Positions 9,179-21,219 of a stretch of DNA of 64,000 nt are shown in pieces. Position 1 is the first letter of the stretch; the number at the start of each line of letters is the position of its first letter. A program made the translations under genes and the position numbers. The notes beneath the pieces were generated by a model that saw only the letters and a program-made list of their open reading frames with translations, was not told the DNA's origin and made no database searches. The DNA is from Bradyrhizobium canariense (lineage in GTDB: Bacteria > Pseudomonadota > Alphaproteobacteria > Rhizobiales > Xanthobacteraceae), in contig NZ_VSST01000037.1 in NCBI RefSeq assembly GCF_019402665.1, forward strand, positions 186,001 through 250,000. Direction: 5' to 3'.

Positions 9179-9733
9179 TTACTTCGCCGCGGTGGGCAGC
9201 GGCTTCGGGCTGTCGGAGAGGCTGTTCAGGTAAGCGATCACGTCGGCGCGCTCGCTATCCTTCGGGATGCCGGCAAAGCCCATGGCGGTGCCCGGGACAG
9301 CCGCCTTGGGATTGGCGATGAATTTGTTGAGCGCATCGAAGTCCCACGTGCCGCCCTTGGCCTTCATCGCAGCCGAGAAGTTGAAGCCGCCGCGACCTTC
9401 GCCAACATGGTCGCCGACAACGCCGTAGAGGTTCGGACCGACACGGTTGGGGCCGCCCTTCTCGAAGGTGTGGCAGGCGCCGCACTTCTTGGCGGCGGCG
9501 GCGCCCTTCTCGACCGAGGCGGTCTGGAGCAGCTTTTCGATCGGCTCGGCGGCCGTGGGGGCAGCTCCGCCTTCCTGGCCGTGGCCGGCGTCTTCCTTCA
9601 CTGCGATCTCGAACCCCGGCTTTTCCGGCATCTTGGGCGAGAACAACGCCTGGGCGGTGAAGCTCGTCACCAGCAGAAGGAGACAGGTGCCGAGCACGGC
9701 ACCGAGAATCTTGTTCAGTTCGAAAGAGTCCAT
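9179..9733 (-). CDS. cycM: Membrane-anchored c-type cytochrome, CycM-like
   Basis: A 184-residue class I cytochrome c. The N-terminal hydrophobic helix (LGAVLGTCLLLLVTSFTA, about residues 10-30) is an uncleaved anchor without a typical signal cleavage site, as in Bradyrhizobium CycM. The haem site is CGACH (Cys84, Cys87, His88), and the likely axial Met is Met151 in PGTAMGFAG. CycM carries electrons from the bc1 complex to the aa3-type oxidase at the periplasmic face of the membrane. I chose the ATG at 9733 (MDSFELNKILG) over a longer frame starting at 9808, because it is the conserved start and gives the expected length. It is divergent from kdsB with 218 bases between. Confidence 0.93.
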   Translation of the reverse strand: MDSFELNKILGAVLGTCLLLLVTSFTAQALFSPKMPEKPGFEIAVKEDAGHGQEGGAAPTAAEPIEKLLQTASVEKGAAAAKKCGACHTFEKGGPNRVGPNLYGVVGDHVGEGRGGFNFSAAMKAKGGTWDFDALNKFIANPKAAVPGTAMGFAGIPKDSERADVIAYLNSLSDSPKPLPTAAK

Positions 9734-9951
9734 TTCCGGCCAGGCCCCACACCGCAAGAAGGATCGAGCGGCCCAATGCGGCCGCCAGGACGAGCCTCGG
9801 AGAATCAACGTTCCTTACTGTTTCCCCGAGTTTTGCCATTGAGATATCGGTTTGCCCGGGGTCTGGCAACCCGTATAAGCGAGCGGGCTTCACGCCCGTC
9901 CCCACCCCATTTCTCGGCGCGGAAAACGCCCCGTTTCCAGGCCCTTGAACG

Positions 9952-10692
9952 ATGATCGATCCCCGCATCCTGGTGCTTATTCCGGCCCGCATGGCCGCCA
10001 CCCGCCTGCCCGGCAAGCCGCTTGCCGATATCGCGGGGCAGCCGATGATCGTGCACGTGATGCGCCGCGCCGAGGCCGCCGGGATAGGCCGGGTCGCGGT
10101 CGCAACCGACACAGCGGAGATCGCGTCCGTCGTGACCGCCCATGGCGGCGAGGCCGTGATGACCCGCCCGGAGCACCCGTCCGGCTCCGACCGCATCCAC
10201 GAGGCCATGCTGAAGCTCGATCCGGACGGCAAAGCCGAGATCGTGGTCAATCTGCAGGGCGATTTCCCGACCATCACGATCGACAACATCCGCGAGGTGC
10301 TGCCGCCGCTGCAAGACCCCGTCGTGGACATCGCAACGCTGGCTTCGCAGATCCACACCGAGGAGGAGGACCTCGCGCCGAGCGTCGTGAAGGCGATCGG
10401 GACCTCGCTCGGCGGCAGACGTATGCGCGCACTTTATTTCACTCGCGCAACCGCCCCGACCGGCGACGGACCGCGCTACCACCATATCGGTCTCTATGCC
10501 TATCGCCGTGCTGCGCTGGAACGCTACGTCCGGCTCCCGCCCTCGCCGCTGGAATTGCAGGAGAAGCTCGAGCAGCTCCGGGCGCTCGAGGCCGGAATGC
10601 GCATCGACTTCACCATTGTCGATACCGTACCCCGCGGGGTCGACACGCCGGCGGACCTGGAAACCGCCCGCAGCATCCTTTCCAAATCCTGA
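9952..10692 (+). CDS. kdsB: 3-deoxy-manno-octulosonate cytidylyltransferase
   Basis: A 246-residue protein of normal length for KdsB. It catalyses CTP + Kdo to CMP-Kdo + PPi, activating Kdo for lipopolysaccharide inner-core synthesis in the cytosol. The N-terminus LVLIPARMAATRLPGKPLAD is the signature nucleotide-binding loop, and ATDTAEIASVV and EIVVNLQGDFPTI are further conserved blocks, the last with the metal-binding Asp. Near the C-terminus, VPRGVDTPADLE matches the family form GVDTPEDLE. pheA starts 21 bases downstream, so the two are probably co-transcribed. Confidence 0.95.
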   Translation: MIDPRILVLIPARMAATRLPGKPLADIAGQPMIVHVMRRAEAAGIGRVAVATDTAEIASVVTAHGGEAVMTRPEHPSGSDRIHEAMLKLDPDGKAEIVVNLQGDFPTITIDNIREVLPPLQDPVVDIATLASQIHTEEEDLAPSVVKAIGTSLGGRRMRALYFTRATAPTGDGPRYHHIGLYAYRRAALERYVRLPPSPLELQEKLEQLRALEAGMRIDFTIVDTVPRGVDTPADLETARSILSKS

Positions 10693-10713
10693 GCCGCTGT
10701 TACAAGGCCGAGC

Positions 10714-11559
10714 ATGAGCAAGCTGAAAATCGCATTCCAGGGCGAGCCTGGCGCCAATTCCCACATCGCCATCGTCGAGGCCTATCCCGACGCCGAGCCG
10801 ATGCCCTGCGCCACCTTCGAGGACGCCTTGTCGGCGATCTCGTCCGGCGAAGCCGATCTCGGTATGATCCCGATCGAGAATTCGGTCGCGGGCCGCGTCG
10901 CCGACATCCATCATTTGCTGCCGGCCTCCGGCCTCTTCATCATTGGCGAATGGTTTCTGCCGGTCCGGCATCAGCTGATGGCGGTGAAGGGCACCCGGCT
11001 CGAAGACATCAAGAGCGTCGAAAGCCATGTGCACGCGCTCGGCCAGTGCCGGCGCATCATCCGCAAGCTCGGCATCAAGCCCATCGTGCACGCCGATACC
11101 GCCGGCAGCGCCCGCGACATCTCCGAGCGCAACGACAAGACGGTGGCCGCGATCGCCTCGCGCCTGGCCGCAAAGATTTACGGCCTCGACATTTTGGCCG
11201 AGGACATCGAGGACGAGGCCCACAACACCACGCGCTTCGTGGTGCTGGCGCGCGAACCGAAATGGGCCGCACAGGGCTCCGGTCCGCTGGTCACGACTTT
11301 TGTGTTCCGGGTGCGCAATTTGCCGGCCGCGCTCTACAAGGCGCTCGGTGGCTTTGCCACCAACGGCGTCAACATGACCAAGCTCGAGAGCTACATGGTC
11401 GACGGCAATTTCTTCGCCACCCAGTTTTACGCCGACGTCGACGGCCACCCCGAGGACAAGGGGCTCGCTTTCGCGATCGAGGAGCTGAAATTCTTCTCGC
11501 GCGAATTCCGCATCGTCGGCGTGTATCCAGGCCACCCGTTCCGCGCGACGATGGAATAG
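10714..11559 (+). CDS. pheA: Prephenate dehydratase with ACT domain
   Basis: A 281-residue monofunctional prephenate dehydratase, converting prephenate to phenylpyruvate for phenylalanine synthesis. The catalytic Thr-Thr-Arg is in HNTTRFVVL (residues 172-174). Residues about 195-270 form an ACT regulatory domain for phenylalanine feedback. The usual ESRP effector motif reads ESYM here (KLESYMVDG), a variant I believe is common in this lineage. There is no chorismate mutase domain, so that step must be encoded elsewhere. It follows kdsB in the same direction. Confidence 0.94.
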   Translation: MSKLKIAFQGEPGANSHIAIVEAYPDAEPMPCATFEDALSAISSGEADLGMIPIENSVAGRVADIHHLLPASGLFIIGEWFLPVRHQLMAVKGTRLEDIKSVESHVHALGQCRRIIRKLGIKPIVHADTAGSARDISERNDKTVAAIASRLAAKIYGLDILAEDIEDEAHNTTRFVVLAREPKWAAQGSGPLVTTFVFRVRNLPAALYKALGGFATNGVNMTKLESYMVDGNFFATQFYADVDGHPEDKGLAFAIEELKFFSREFRIVGVYPGHPFRATME

Positions 11560-11604
11560 TCCCGTGTCCGGGACGCGCGAAGCGCGAGCCGGGGCACGAG
11601 AGCT

Positions 11605-12618
11605 TTATCCGACCGCCTTAAGTCCGAACGCCTCCGCCAGCAGCGAATACGATTTCTTCCGCGCCTCGTGATCGTACACGGCGGTGATCACCATCAACTC
11701 GTCCGGCTTGCTCGCGTCGATCAACGGCTGCAGTGTCTTCTGCACGGTTGCAGTGCTGCCGACGAACAGGCGCGAGCGGTTGCGCCGGATCGAGATGCGC
11801 TCCGAGTCGCTATAGGGATAGGCCAGCGCCTCTTCGACGCTCGGCAACGGAAGATACTGGCCGCGGTCGCGGCGCAGGCGGTTGAGGTCGAAAGACGCGG
11901 CGAGCTTTTCGGCTTCGTCATCGGTGTTGGCCGTGATGACGGCGACCGCGAGGATCGCGCGCGGACTCGCACTCCAGGCCGAGGGCTGAAAACGATTGCG
12001 ATAGTGCACCATCGCATCGATCGCATCGTGGGACGCAAAATGATGGGCGAATGCGAAGCCCATGCCGACCTGCGCGGCGAGCTCCGACGAATAATCGCTG
12101 GAGCCGAGCAGCCAGATCGGCGGCAACGGCGTATCGTCGGGCATCGCGACGACGTTGTGGTAGGGATGGCCCGAGGGGAATTCCCGGGTCTGCCACAGGA
12201 TCAATTCGTGCAGCCGCTCGAGGAAATCATCGCCTTCGCGGCGGTCGAGCCGGCTGCGCAGCGCATAGGCCGTGGCACCGTCAGTGCCGGGGGCGCGGCC
12301 GAGGCCGAGATCGATGCGGCCGGGAAACAACGCCTCCAGCATCTTGAAGCGCTCGGCCACGACCAGCGGCGCGTGATTTGGCAGCATCACGCCACCGGAG
12401 CCGACGCGGATGTGCTTCGTCACCGCCGCGATTTGCCCGATCATCACGTCGGGCGCCGGACTAGCGACAGAGGCGAGATTGTGATGCTCAGCGAGCCAGT
12501 AGCGGACATAGCCGAGCCCATCGACATGGCGCGCCAGGTCGATGCTGTTGCGCAGCGCCGCGGCGGGCTTTGTGCCGCTTGTGACGACGGAGAGGTCGAG
12601 GACTGAGAGCGGGATCAT
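11605..12618 (-). CDS. Luciferase-like (LLM class) flavin-dependent oxidoreductase, MsnO8 type
   Basis: A 337-residue TIM-barrel protein of the bacterial luciferase-like family. Characteristic stretches are LGYVRYWLAEHHNLASVAS near residue 40, the strand GSGGVMLPNHAPL, and FPGRIDLGLGRAPGTD around residue 115. Such enzymes use reduced FMN or F420 to oxidise diverse substrates; the substrate cannot be inferred here. It is convergent with pheA (45 bases between the stops) and followed upstream by a long AT-rich gap before metF. Confidence 0.88.
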   Translation of the reverse strand: MIPLSVLDLSVVTSGTKPAAALRNSIDLARHVDGLGYVRYWLAEHHNLASVASPAPDVMIGQIAAVTKHIRVGSGGVMLPNHAPLVVAERFKMLEALFPGRIDLGLGRAPGTDGATAYALRSRLDRREGDDFLERLHELILWQTREFPSGHPYHNVVAMPDDTPLPPIWLLGSSDYSSELAAQVGMGFAFAHHFASHDAIDAMVHYRNRFQPSAWSASPRAILAVAVITANTDDEAEKLAASFDLNRLRRDRGQYLPLPSVEEALAYPYSDSERISIRRNRSRLFVGSTATVQKTLQPLIDASKPDELMVITAVYDHEARKKSYSLLAEAFGLKAVG

Positions 12619-13009
12619 GGCGCGCTAACGTAGTGGAGAGCGGCGCAGCGGCAATGGGCCGGGCGCGCAGGTCTGACGTGCAGGCCGCGGACTCGCGGGA
12701 CTTCGCCGCAGTGTTGGGACAGCGACCGCGCTAATAGTATCATCTTCATATTGCCCACCGATAATTCGCGCCGAACGAACCACCCTCTTCTATTATATAT
12801 CTGATATATCAGATATTTTATCTAGAATCGAACTTCCCACCTCGACCTCTAACCTCAGACGTTTCTTAATTTATACCGGTAAAGTGGGCAATTTCCCATC
12901 ACTGATGGGCTGTCGAGTGCGGCCGCTTTGGCCTATCTTGACCTCTCCCAATCTAGACCTGACCGCCGGCCGCCAGCGACCCGGCGAGCCCTTGGAGTGA
13001 GTGGTGCCC
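12619..13009. other. 391-base AT-rich intergenic region before metF
   Basis: There is no convincing gene here. Composition changes sharply, with AT-rich DNA at about 12735-12890 inside GC-rich surroundings. It contains the palindrome listed separately and presumably the metF-metH promoter and the promoter of the oxidoreductase gene on the other strand. I looked for SAM-II and SAH riboswitch cores and could not recognise one by eye. Confidence 0.6.
12797..12816. promoter_or_regulatory. Perfect 20-bp palindrome upstream of metF (candidate operator)
   Basis: ATATCTGATATATCAGATAT reads identically on both strands and sits about 195 bases before the metF start and 180 bases before the divergent oxidoreductase start. 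The size and symmetry fit a dimeric winged-helix repressor. ArsR-family proteins regulate methionine-cycle genes in many proteobacteria and often lie beside metF, but no regulator gene is present here. Confidence 0.5.
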
Positions 13010-13930
13010 ATGACTGACGCGACGATGCCTGCCCACACCGACGGGCAAGACGGGTACCTGAAGCGGCCTGCGATCTCCTTCGAGTTCTTTCCGCCCAAGA
13101 CGGAAGATATGGAGCGCAATCTCTGGGACACCATCAACCGGCTGGCCCCGCTCGACCCGAAATTCGTCTCGGTGACCTATGGCGCCGGCGGCTCGACCCG
13201 TGAGCGGACCCACGCGACCATCTCGCGCATCCTGAAAGAGACCGCGCTGCTGCCGGCCGCGCATCTGACCTGCGTCGGCGCCTCACGCGGGGAGATCGAC
13301 GAGATCGTCGACCGCTATCACGAGGTCGGCGTCCGCCACATCGTGGCATTGCGCGGCGATCCCGCCGGGGGCATCGGCACGGCCTATTGCAGCCATCCCG
13401 ATGGTTACCAGAGCTCCGCCGATCTCGTCGCCGGCATCAAGAAGCGGCACGGCGATATCGAGGTGTCGGTCTCGGCGTACCCCGAGAAGCATCCCGAGGC
13501 GCGCGACTTCGACGATGACATCGACACGCTGCAGGCCAAGGTCGATGCGGGCGCGACCCGCGCGATCACGCAGGTGTTCTTCGATAACGACCTCTACTTC
13601 CGCTATCTCGACCGCGTGCGGGCGCGCGGGATCAACATCCCGATCGTGCCGGGCATCATGCCCATGCACAATTTCAAGCAGGCTCGCAATTTCGTCACCC
13701 GCGCCGGCACCTCCGTGCCGGATTGGTTCGCCGCGAAATTCGAGGGCCTCGACGACGACGCCGAGACCCGCAAGCTGGTGGCGGCCACCGTCGCCGCCGG
13801 CCAGGTGCAGAAGCTGGCCAAGCACGGCGTCGACACCTTCCATTTCTACACCATGAACCGCGCCGATCTCGTGTTCGCGATCAGCCATTTGCTCGGCATC
13901 CGCGCCAAGAGCGCGCAGAAGGCGGCTTAA
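13010..13930 (+). CDS. metF: 5,10-methylenetetrahydrofolate reductase
   Basis: A 306-residue flavoprotein that reduces methylene-THF to methyl-THF, the methyl donor for MetH encoded 6 bases downstream. Conserved features: ISFEFFPPKT at the first strand, FVSVTYGAGGSTRERT, HLTCVGASR, and VRHIVALRGDPAGG in the FAD-binding region. I use the ATG at 13010; GTG codons at 13001 and 13004 in the same frame would sit closer to the GGAG at 12994-12997, so a slightly longer N-terminus is possible. It forms a two-gene methionine operon with metH. Confidence 0.95.
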   Translation: MTDATMPAHTDGQDGYLKRPAISFEFFPPKTEDMERNLWDTINRLAPLDPKFVSVTYGAGGSTRERTHATISRILKETALLPAAHLTCVGASRGEIDEIVDRYHEVGVRHIVALRGDPAGGIGTAYCSHPDGYQSSADLVAGIKKRHGDIEVSVSAYPEKHPEARDFDDDIDTLQAKVDAGATRAITQVFFDNDLYFRYLDRVRARGINIPIVPGIMPMHNFKQARNFVTRAGTSVPDWFAAKFEGLDDDAETRKLVAATVAAGQVQKLAKHGVDTFHFYTMNRADLVFAISHLLGIRAKSAQKAA

Positions 13931-13936
13931 GACACC

Positions 13937-17800
<3,864 letters not shown>

Positions 17801-18215
17801 GCGCCCTCCAAACAAAAAGCGAGAAATCAACCCCATGCACAGTAGACATGGGGTTGAAAAAGCTCGATAAATTTCGGTCTTGCCGAAATGACTTGCGGCG
17901 TCGGGCAAAACACCTGTACGAATGCATGATCGCCGACCACGCCCGTTTGACACTCGCTGCCGCGTCCGCCGCGATCATGGCCGCCTGCCACGCGTTCGGT
18001 GTCGAACGTTCGGTGTCGTCCCTGGCTTTCGCCAGGACCACATTGGCGAAGCAAATGCTCAGCCTGTACCGGAACGACGCAACGTATCGAGCAGCTGCGA
18101 ATGCGCCCTCGCAAGAATCGGCCGCTTGTGAACTCGTTCACTTGTCCGCTCAACCTTGGTTCGCTACTCTCTCGGCCTACTACCTTCAACCGACGATTTG
18201 CTTGGGATCGAACAA
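17801..18215. other. 415-base gap after metH with hairpin and degenerate repeat
   Basis: There is no gene I would defend here. It contains the hairpin listed separately and a degenerate copy of the repeat found at 22571 and 30420 (GTCGTCCCTGGCTTTCGCCA near 18014). Short frames on both strands cross it, including one of about 123 codons from 17848 on the plus strand, but they have no recognisable domain, no ribosome-binding site, and overlap the repeat-like parts. Confidence 0.5.
17827..17857. repeat. Hairpin repeat, 11-bp arms
   Basis: TCAACCCCATG is followed, after 9 bases, by its exact complement CATGGGGTTGA. There is no T-run on either side, so it is unlikely to be a plain terminator of metH, although it lies only 26 bases after the stop. 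I recall similar CCCCATGCACAGTAG sequences between genes in Bradyrhizobium, which suggests a dispersed element; this needs a search. Confidence 0.5.
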
Positions 18216-18347
18216 ATGAAGCAGTTCATTGCACCGTTCCTCGCCGCGATCGCTCTCGTCGTGCTGCCCACGATTGCCGCGGCGGACTGTCCGAAAGGCT
18301 ATGTGCCATGCGGCGAGAAAAATCAGTTGTGCTGCCCGGGAAAATAG
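18216..18347 (+). CDS. Small secreted Cys-rich peptide (43 residues)
   Basis: MKQFIAPFLAAIALVVLPTI is followed by AAADC and a short mature part, CPKGYVPCGEKNQLCCPGK. Residues 1-22 look like a Sec signal peptide with a cleavage site after AAA. The mature peptide would be only about 21 residues with four Cys (pattern C-x6-C-x6-CC), so two disulphides are possible. Function unknown. The gene ends inside the start of the following membrane-protein gene in another frame. An in-frame upstream start at 18156 would spoil the signal peptide. The ribosome-binding site is weak (GGGA about 10 bases before the ATG). I rate the gene as probable from the coherent signal-plus-Cys architecture. Confidence 0.6.
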   Translation: MKQFIAPFLAAIALVVLPTIAAADCPKGYVPCGEKNQLCCPGK

Positions 18348-19096
18348 CAAGCCGCAAATGGCTTTGGCTTGGTAGCGGAGTCTTCATCGCGATCGGCCTC
18401 GTGATGGTCGCGGTCTACGCCGGATTCCCGCGGAAGAAGCAGACGATCACGGCCATCCTCTCCGAGACCGGATATTTCGAGGTGGTGCCGCCAAGCACGT
18501 TCGGCGGCCCCGGCACGATCAACACCATCGAGTATCTGAGTAACGGCCGGCTGGAGCTGCATCCGACTTGTGATGTCGATCCGACGCTGCTGACCGGCAA
18601 GATCCAGAAATCGCGGACCGTCGACCGGGACCTGAAGCAGTCGCTCGAGAAGAGGCTCGACGTGTCGGCCCAGGTCAAGGACAAGCTGTCGGCCCTCGCC
18701 GGAATGCAGCAGGTCGAGGCCGTCAACCTCAAGCTCGAGAACGCCAGCATCCTGCTGATATCCGACGAGTCGCTGATCTCGGCCCGCAACGCCTTGCTGA
18801 AGGCCGAGTGTGAGGACGCGGTCACCCAGAACGTTTCGAGCGGCGGCGTCGTGTGCCAGACGCGGTCCGTGCTGGAGGCCGACGTCGTCTACGAAATCAA
18901 ATATCACAACGCGATTTCGATGGAGGAGAGGGCCAAACTGACCTCCGAGATCGCGACGAAGCTCGATCTGGACGTCCATGAGGGGACGAACGACAAGGTC
19001 TCCGGCTCTCAATTGTTCTTTGGCATCAGACTGTCGCCCAATCCGATCGTGATGCACTCTGCCTCGGGCGAGATCAAGCCCTGCACGAGGAGATAG
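18308..19096 (+). CDS. Hypothetical membrane-anchored protein
   Basis: About 262 residues; not recognised. A single transmembrane helix (WLWLGSGVFIAIGLVMVAVYAGF, roughly residues 18-40) follows a basic N-terminus, so the rest is probably extracytoplasmic. The soluble part is moderately charged, with a possible helical region around VDRDLKQSLEKRLDVSAQVKD, three Cys residues and no motif I know. The start is uncertain: ATG at 18308 overlaps the small peptide gene by 40 bases, and GTG at 18329 would also keep the helix. The open frame continues far upstream to 17999, but that part is low-complexity and basic, unlike the rest. Confidence 0.65.
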   Translation: MRREKSVVLPGKIASRKWLWLGSGVFIAIGLVMVAVYAGFPRKKQTITAILSETGYFEVVPPSTFGGPGTINTIEYLSNGRLELHPTCDVDPTLLTGKIQKSRTVDRDLKQSLEKRLDVSAQVKDKLSALAGMQQVEAVNLKLENASILLISDESLISARNALLKAECEDAVTQNVSSGGVVCQTRSVLEADVVYEIKYHNAISMEERAKLTSEIATKLDLDVHEGTNDKVSGSQLFFGIRLSPNPIVMHSASGEIKPCTRR

Positions 19097-19179
19097 GATC
19101 GGCGCCGCACCCCTGCCATGAACGCAACCCGCGTTCGCTGCGACCAATGGCGGTCGCCGCCGAAGCGCAGGGGAATCGG

Positions 19180-20187
19180 ATGCTGAACGCCCAACAATTG
19201 ATGTGGACACAGATTGCCGCCGGCATCGCCGTGCTGCTGTTTGGATTGACGCTGTTCAACCTGGTCCGCATGCGCGGCCGGATGGTGGCCGCGCGGAGCT
19301 GGGACAAGGTGGAGGGCATCATCACGGTCTCCCGAGTCGACCAGCCGGCGGCGCATTCCTCGGACGATCGGAACGACGCCAAGCCCATCATCCGCTATCG
19401 CTATCAGGCCGGCGGCCAGGAGCTGGAAAGCGACAAGATCTTTGTCGGCGGCCCCGTCATCACGACGAGGGTCTTGGCCGCAAAACTGACCGGACGCTAT
19501 CCGGTCGGCGCCCATGTCGAGGTCCATGTCGATCCGAAGCAACCGACCGAGGCGCTGCTGGAGCCCGCCGCCGCGCAGAACGTCGCGGCGCTGGTGGCGT
19601 TCACGTTGGTGTTCGGAATCATCGCCGCCACCCTGACCGCGCATTCGTTCGCAGGCCACGTGCTCTACGCCGACAAGGGCGTCCCGCTATTCGCGTTCGC
19701 GGTGCCGATCATCGTGCTCGTGGGCGGGGTGTTCTTCGCCGCCGATTATGTCCGGACGCGCCGGCTGGCGAGCGCCAGCCTGCGCTGGCCGACCGCGTCG
19801 GGCAGGGTCATCCATTGCGACGTGATCGAGGAAATCATCGAAGAGAAGACCGAGCACGACAATCGACCGACGACATCAAAGCTCGTCCACCGCTATCAGG
19901 TCGACCTGCGCTACGCCTACAGGGTCGGCAAGCGCGACTTCATCGGCACCGAAGTCGATTGGAACGGCACCATGATCTCCGGCCTGCGCGAGGTCGCCGA
20001 AGAGGGCGCTGCGAAATATCGGCCCGGGAAGAGCGTCCAGGTCTATTACGATCCGGACCAGCCGGGACAGGCCGTGCTGGAGCCGGCACGCCGGGAGGGC
20101 GCGCTGGGGCCGCTGATCGGTGCCGCGGTCTGCGCGGTCGTCGGCGGCCTTTTCCTGATGATCCTGATCAAGGTCGGGTTCGCGTAG
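19180..20187 (+). CDS. DUF3592-type membrane protein with two repeats
   Basis: A 335-residue protein. The ATG at 19180 is preceded by a good ribosome-binding site (AGGGGAA, 5-base spacing), so I prefer it to the in-frame ATG at 19147. Membrane segments are at about 8-30, 140-160, 175-195 and 310-330. Between them are two copies of a beta-rich module: WDKVEGIITVSRVDQ...PIIRYRYQAGG...VHVDPKQPTEALLEP and WPTASGRVIHCDVIEE...YRVGKRDFIGTEV...YYDPDQPGQAVLEP. That layout is typical of DUF3592 proteins, whose function is unknown. Confidence 0.8.
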   Translation: MLNAQQLMWTQIAAGIAVLLFGLTLFNLVRMRGRMVAARSWDKVEGIITVSRVDQPAAHSSDDRNDAKPIIRYRYQAGGQELESDKIFVGGPVITTRVLAAKLTGRYPVGAHVEVHVDPKQPTEALLEPAAAQNVAALVAFTLVFGIIAATLTAHSFAGHVLYADKGVPLFAFAVPIIVLVGGVFFAADYVRTRRLASASLRWPTASGRVIHCDVIEEIIEEKTEHDNRPTTSKLVHRYQVDLRYAYRVGKRDFIGTEVDWNGTMISGLREVAEEGAAKYRPGKSVQVYYDPDQPGQAVLEPARREGALGPLIGAAVCAVVGGLFLMILIKVGFA

Positions 20188-20264
20188 CGGCGCTTCTCGG
20201 TTCGCCTCTCCCCTCTGGCTGAAGGACAAACGGATATGACGTCTCGGCGGCGCTTGAGCGAGCG

Positions 20265-20396
20265 CCTCGTCCTTCGAGACGGCCGCTTCGCGGCCCCCTC
20301 AGGATGAGGCTCAGCTGCATCCATCCGCGTGAAGTGCTGCCGCATACGCATCCCTCATCCTGAGGGCCCGCCGCAGGCGGGCGTCTCGAAGGATGG
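20265..20396. repeat. Pair of inverted intergenic repeats
   Basis: Two copies of a roughly 45-base element face each other: 20265-20309 (CCTCGTCCTTCGAGACGG, with an internal GGCCGCTTCGCGGCC hairpin, to CCTCAGGATGAGG) and 20353-20396 (CCTCATCCTGAGGGCCCGCC to TCTCGAAGGATGG). The flanking parts are reverse complements and the central hairpins differ. This is characteristic of dispersed palindromic elements. Confidence 0.75.
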
Positions 20397-20471
20397 CCGC
20401 AGCCGAGCTTCCAGCCATATGCTTCTTCATATGCGATGGCCCTACCGCCCGCGGGAGAGATTGAAAGAGCC

Positions 20472-21101
20472 TCACCCCTTCGGCGGTGCCAGCGGTTGCA
20501 CGATCTCCCGGAACGGCGCCAGCGCCTCGCAAGCGTCGGCATGCGCCGATAGCGACGGATAGCGCGATGGCTCGAACAGAAGCGGGTGCGCCTCACGGGT
20601 GAAGCGGACGACGCAGGCGACCACAACGTCGGCGTGGCCGATACGATCGCCCAGCCAGTATGGCGTGGTCACCCTGGCGCGCTCGGCCTCCAGCGCTTTC
20701 AGCACGTCCGCGATCTGCGCCTGGCAACGCTCGACCCACAGCGCAAGCTGCTCCTTCCGCAACACGCGCTCGTAGAGCAGGCTGACCGCCTTGTCGCCGA
20801 GGCCGGACGCGAGCGCGCAGATGCGCAAATGACGCCGGCGCTCGGCGCCGGAGCGCGGCAGCATCGCCTTCTCCGGCCCTACCAATTCGTCGAGATAATC
20901 GAGGATGACCGTGCTCTCGATCAGCGCCTCGCCATCATCGAGCACCAGCGTCGGCACGCGTCGCAGCGGATTGTAGGGCGCGATCTTGTCGGCATCGCCG
21001 AAGGTCGACCACGGCTTGTGCTCGAAGGCGAGGCCGTAAAGCCGCAGCGCGATCGCGACGCGGCGGACGAAGGGGGAATCGTATTGGCCGATCAGGAACA
21101 T
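20472..21101 (-). CDS. Glutathione S-transferase family protein
   Basis: A 209-residue protein. The thioredoxin-like N-terminal domain begins MFLIGQYDSPFVRRVAIAL, has the conserved cis-Pro region in LRRVPTLVLDDGE and the glutathione-binding IEST motif (about residues 64-67). An all-helical C-terminal domain contains YWLGDRIGHADVVVACVV (N-capping region). I chose ATG at 21101 because the 15 residues encoded upstream derive from the repeat at 21118-21194. Substrate unknown. Confidence 0.88.
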   Translation of the reverse strand: MFLIGQYDSPFVRRVAIALRLYGLAFEHKPWSTFGDADKIAPYNPLRRVPTLVLDDGEALIESTVILDYLDELVGPEKAMLPRSGAERRRHLRICALASGLGDKAVSLLYERVLRKEQLALWVERCQAQIADVLKALEAERARVTTPYWLGDRIGHADVVVACVVRFTREAHPLLFEPSRYPSLSAHADACEALAPFREIVQPLAPPKG

Positions 21102-21117
21102 GGTTTGGCAGCCTTTG

Positions 21118-21197
21118 TCATTGCCGGGCTTGACCCGGCAATCCATCTCTCCTCAGATTAGGAAGCGATGGATGCCCGGATCAAGTCCGGGCATGGC
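21118..21197. repeat. Double hairpin (REP-like) between GST and DUF6636 genes
   Basis: Two stem-loops: TTGCCGGGC-TTGA-style palindrome at 21121-21141 and ATGCCCGGA...TCCGGGCAT at 21172-21194. The arrangement resembles the Bradyrhizobium-type REP units seen elsewhere in the window. It lies upstream of both divergent genes. Confidence 0.65.
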
Positions 21198-21219
21198 AGA
21201 GCTGGGGGCAGGAGCATGC

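Noticed and set aside
12840..13009. Possible SAM- or SAH-responsive riboswitch before metF
   Set aside because: I looked for the short conserved cores and pseudoknot pairing of the SAM-II and SAH classes and could not find them; a covariance-model search would settle it.
17827..18189. 120-codon frame on the minus strand after metH
   Set aside because: Basic, repeat-derived composition without recognisable features; overlaps the repeat region.
17848..18219. Frame of about 123 codons starting MGLKKLDKFRSCRNDLRRRA
   Set aside because: It begins inside a hairpin repeat, has no ribosome-binding site or known domain, and crosses a degenerate dispersed repeat. Could be revisited if conserved in relatives.
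20265..20396. Facing repeats as a CRISPR array
   Set aside because: Only two copies in inverted, not direct, orientation, with internal hairpins and no regular spacers or cas genes.
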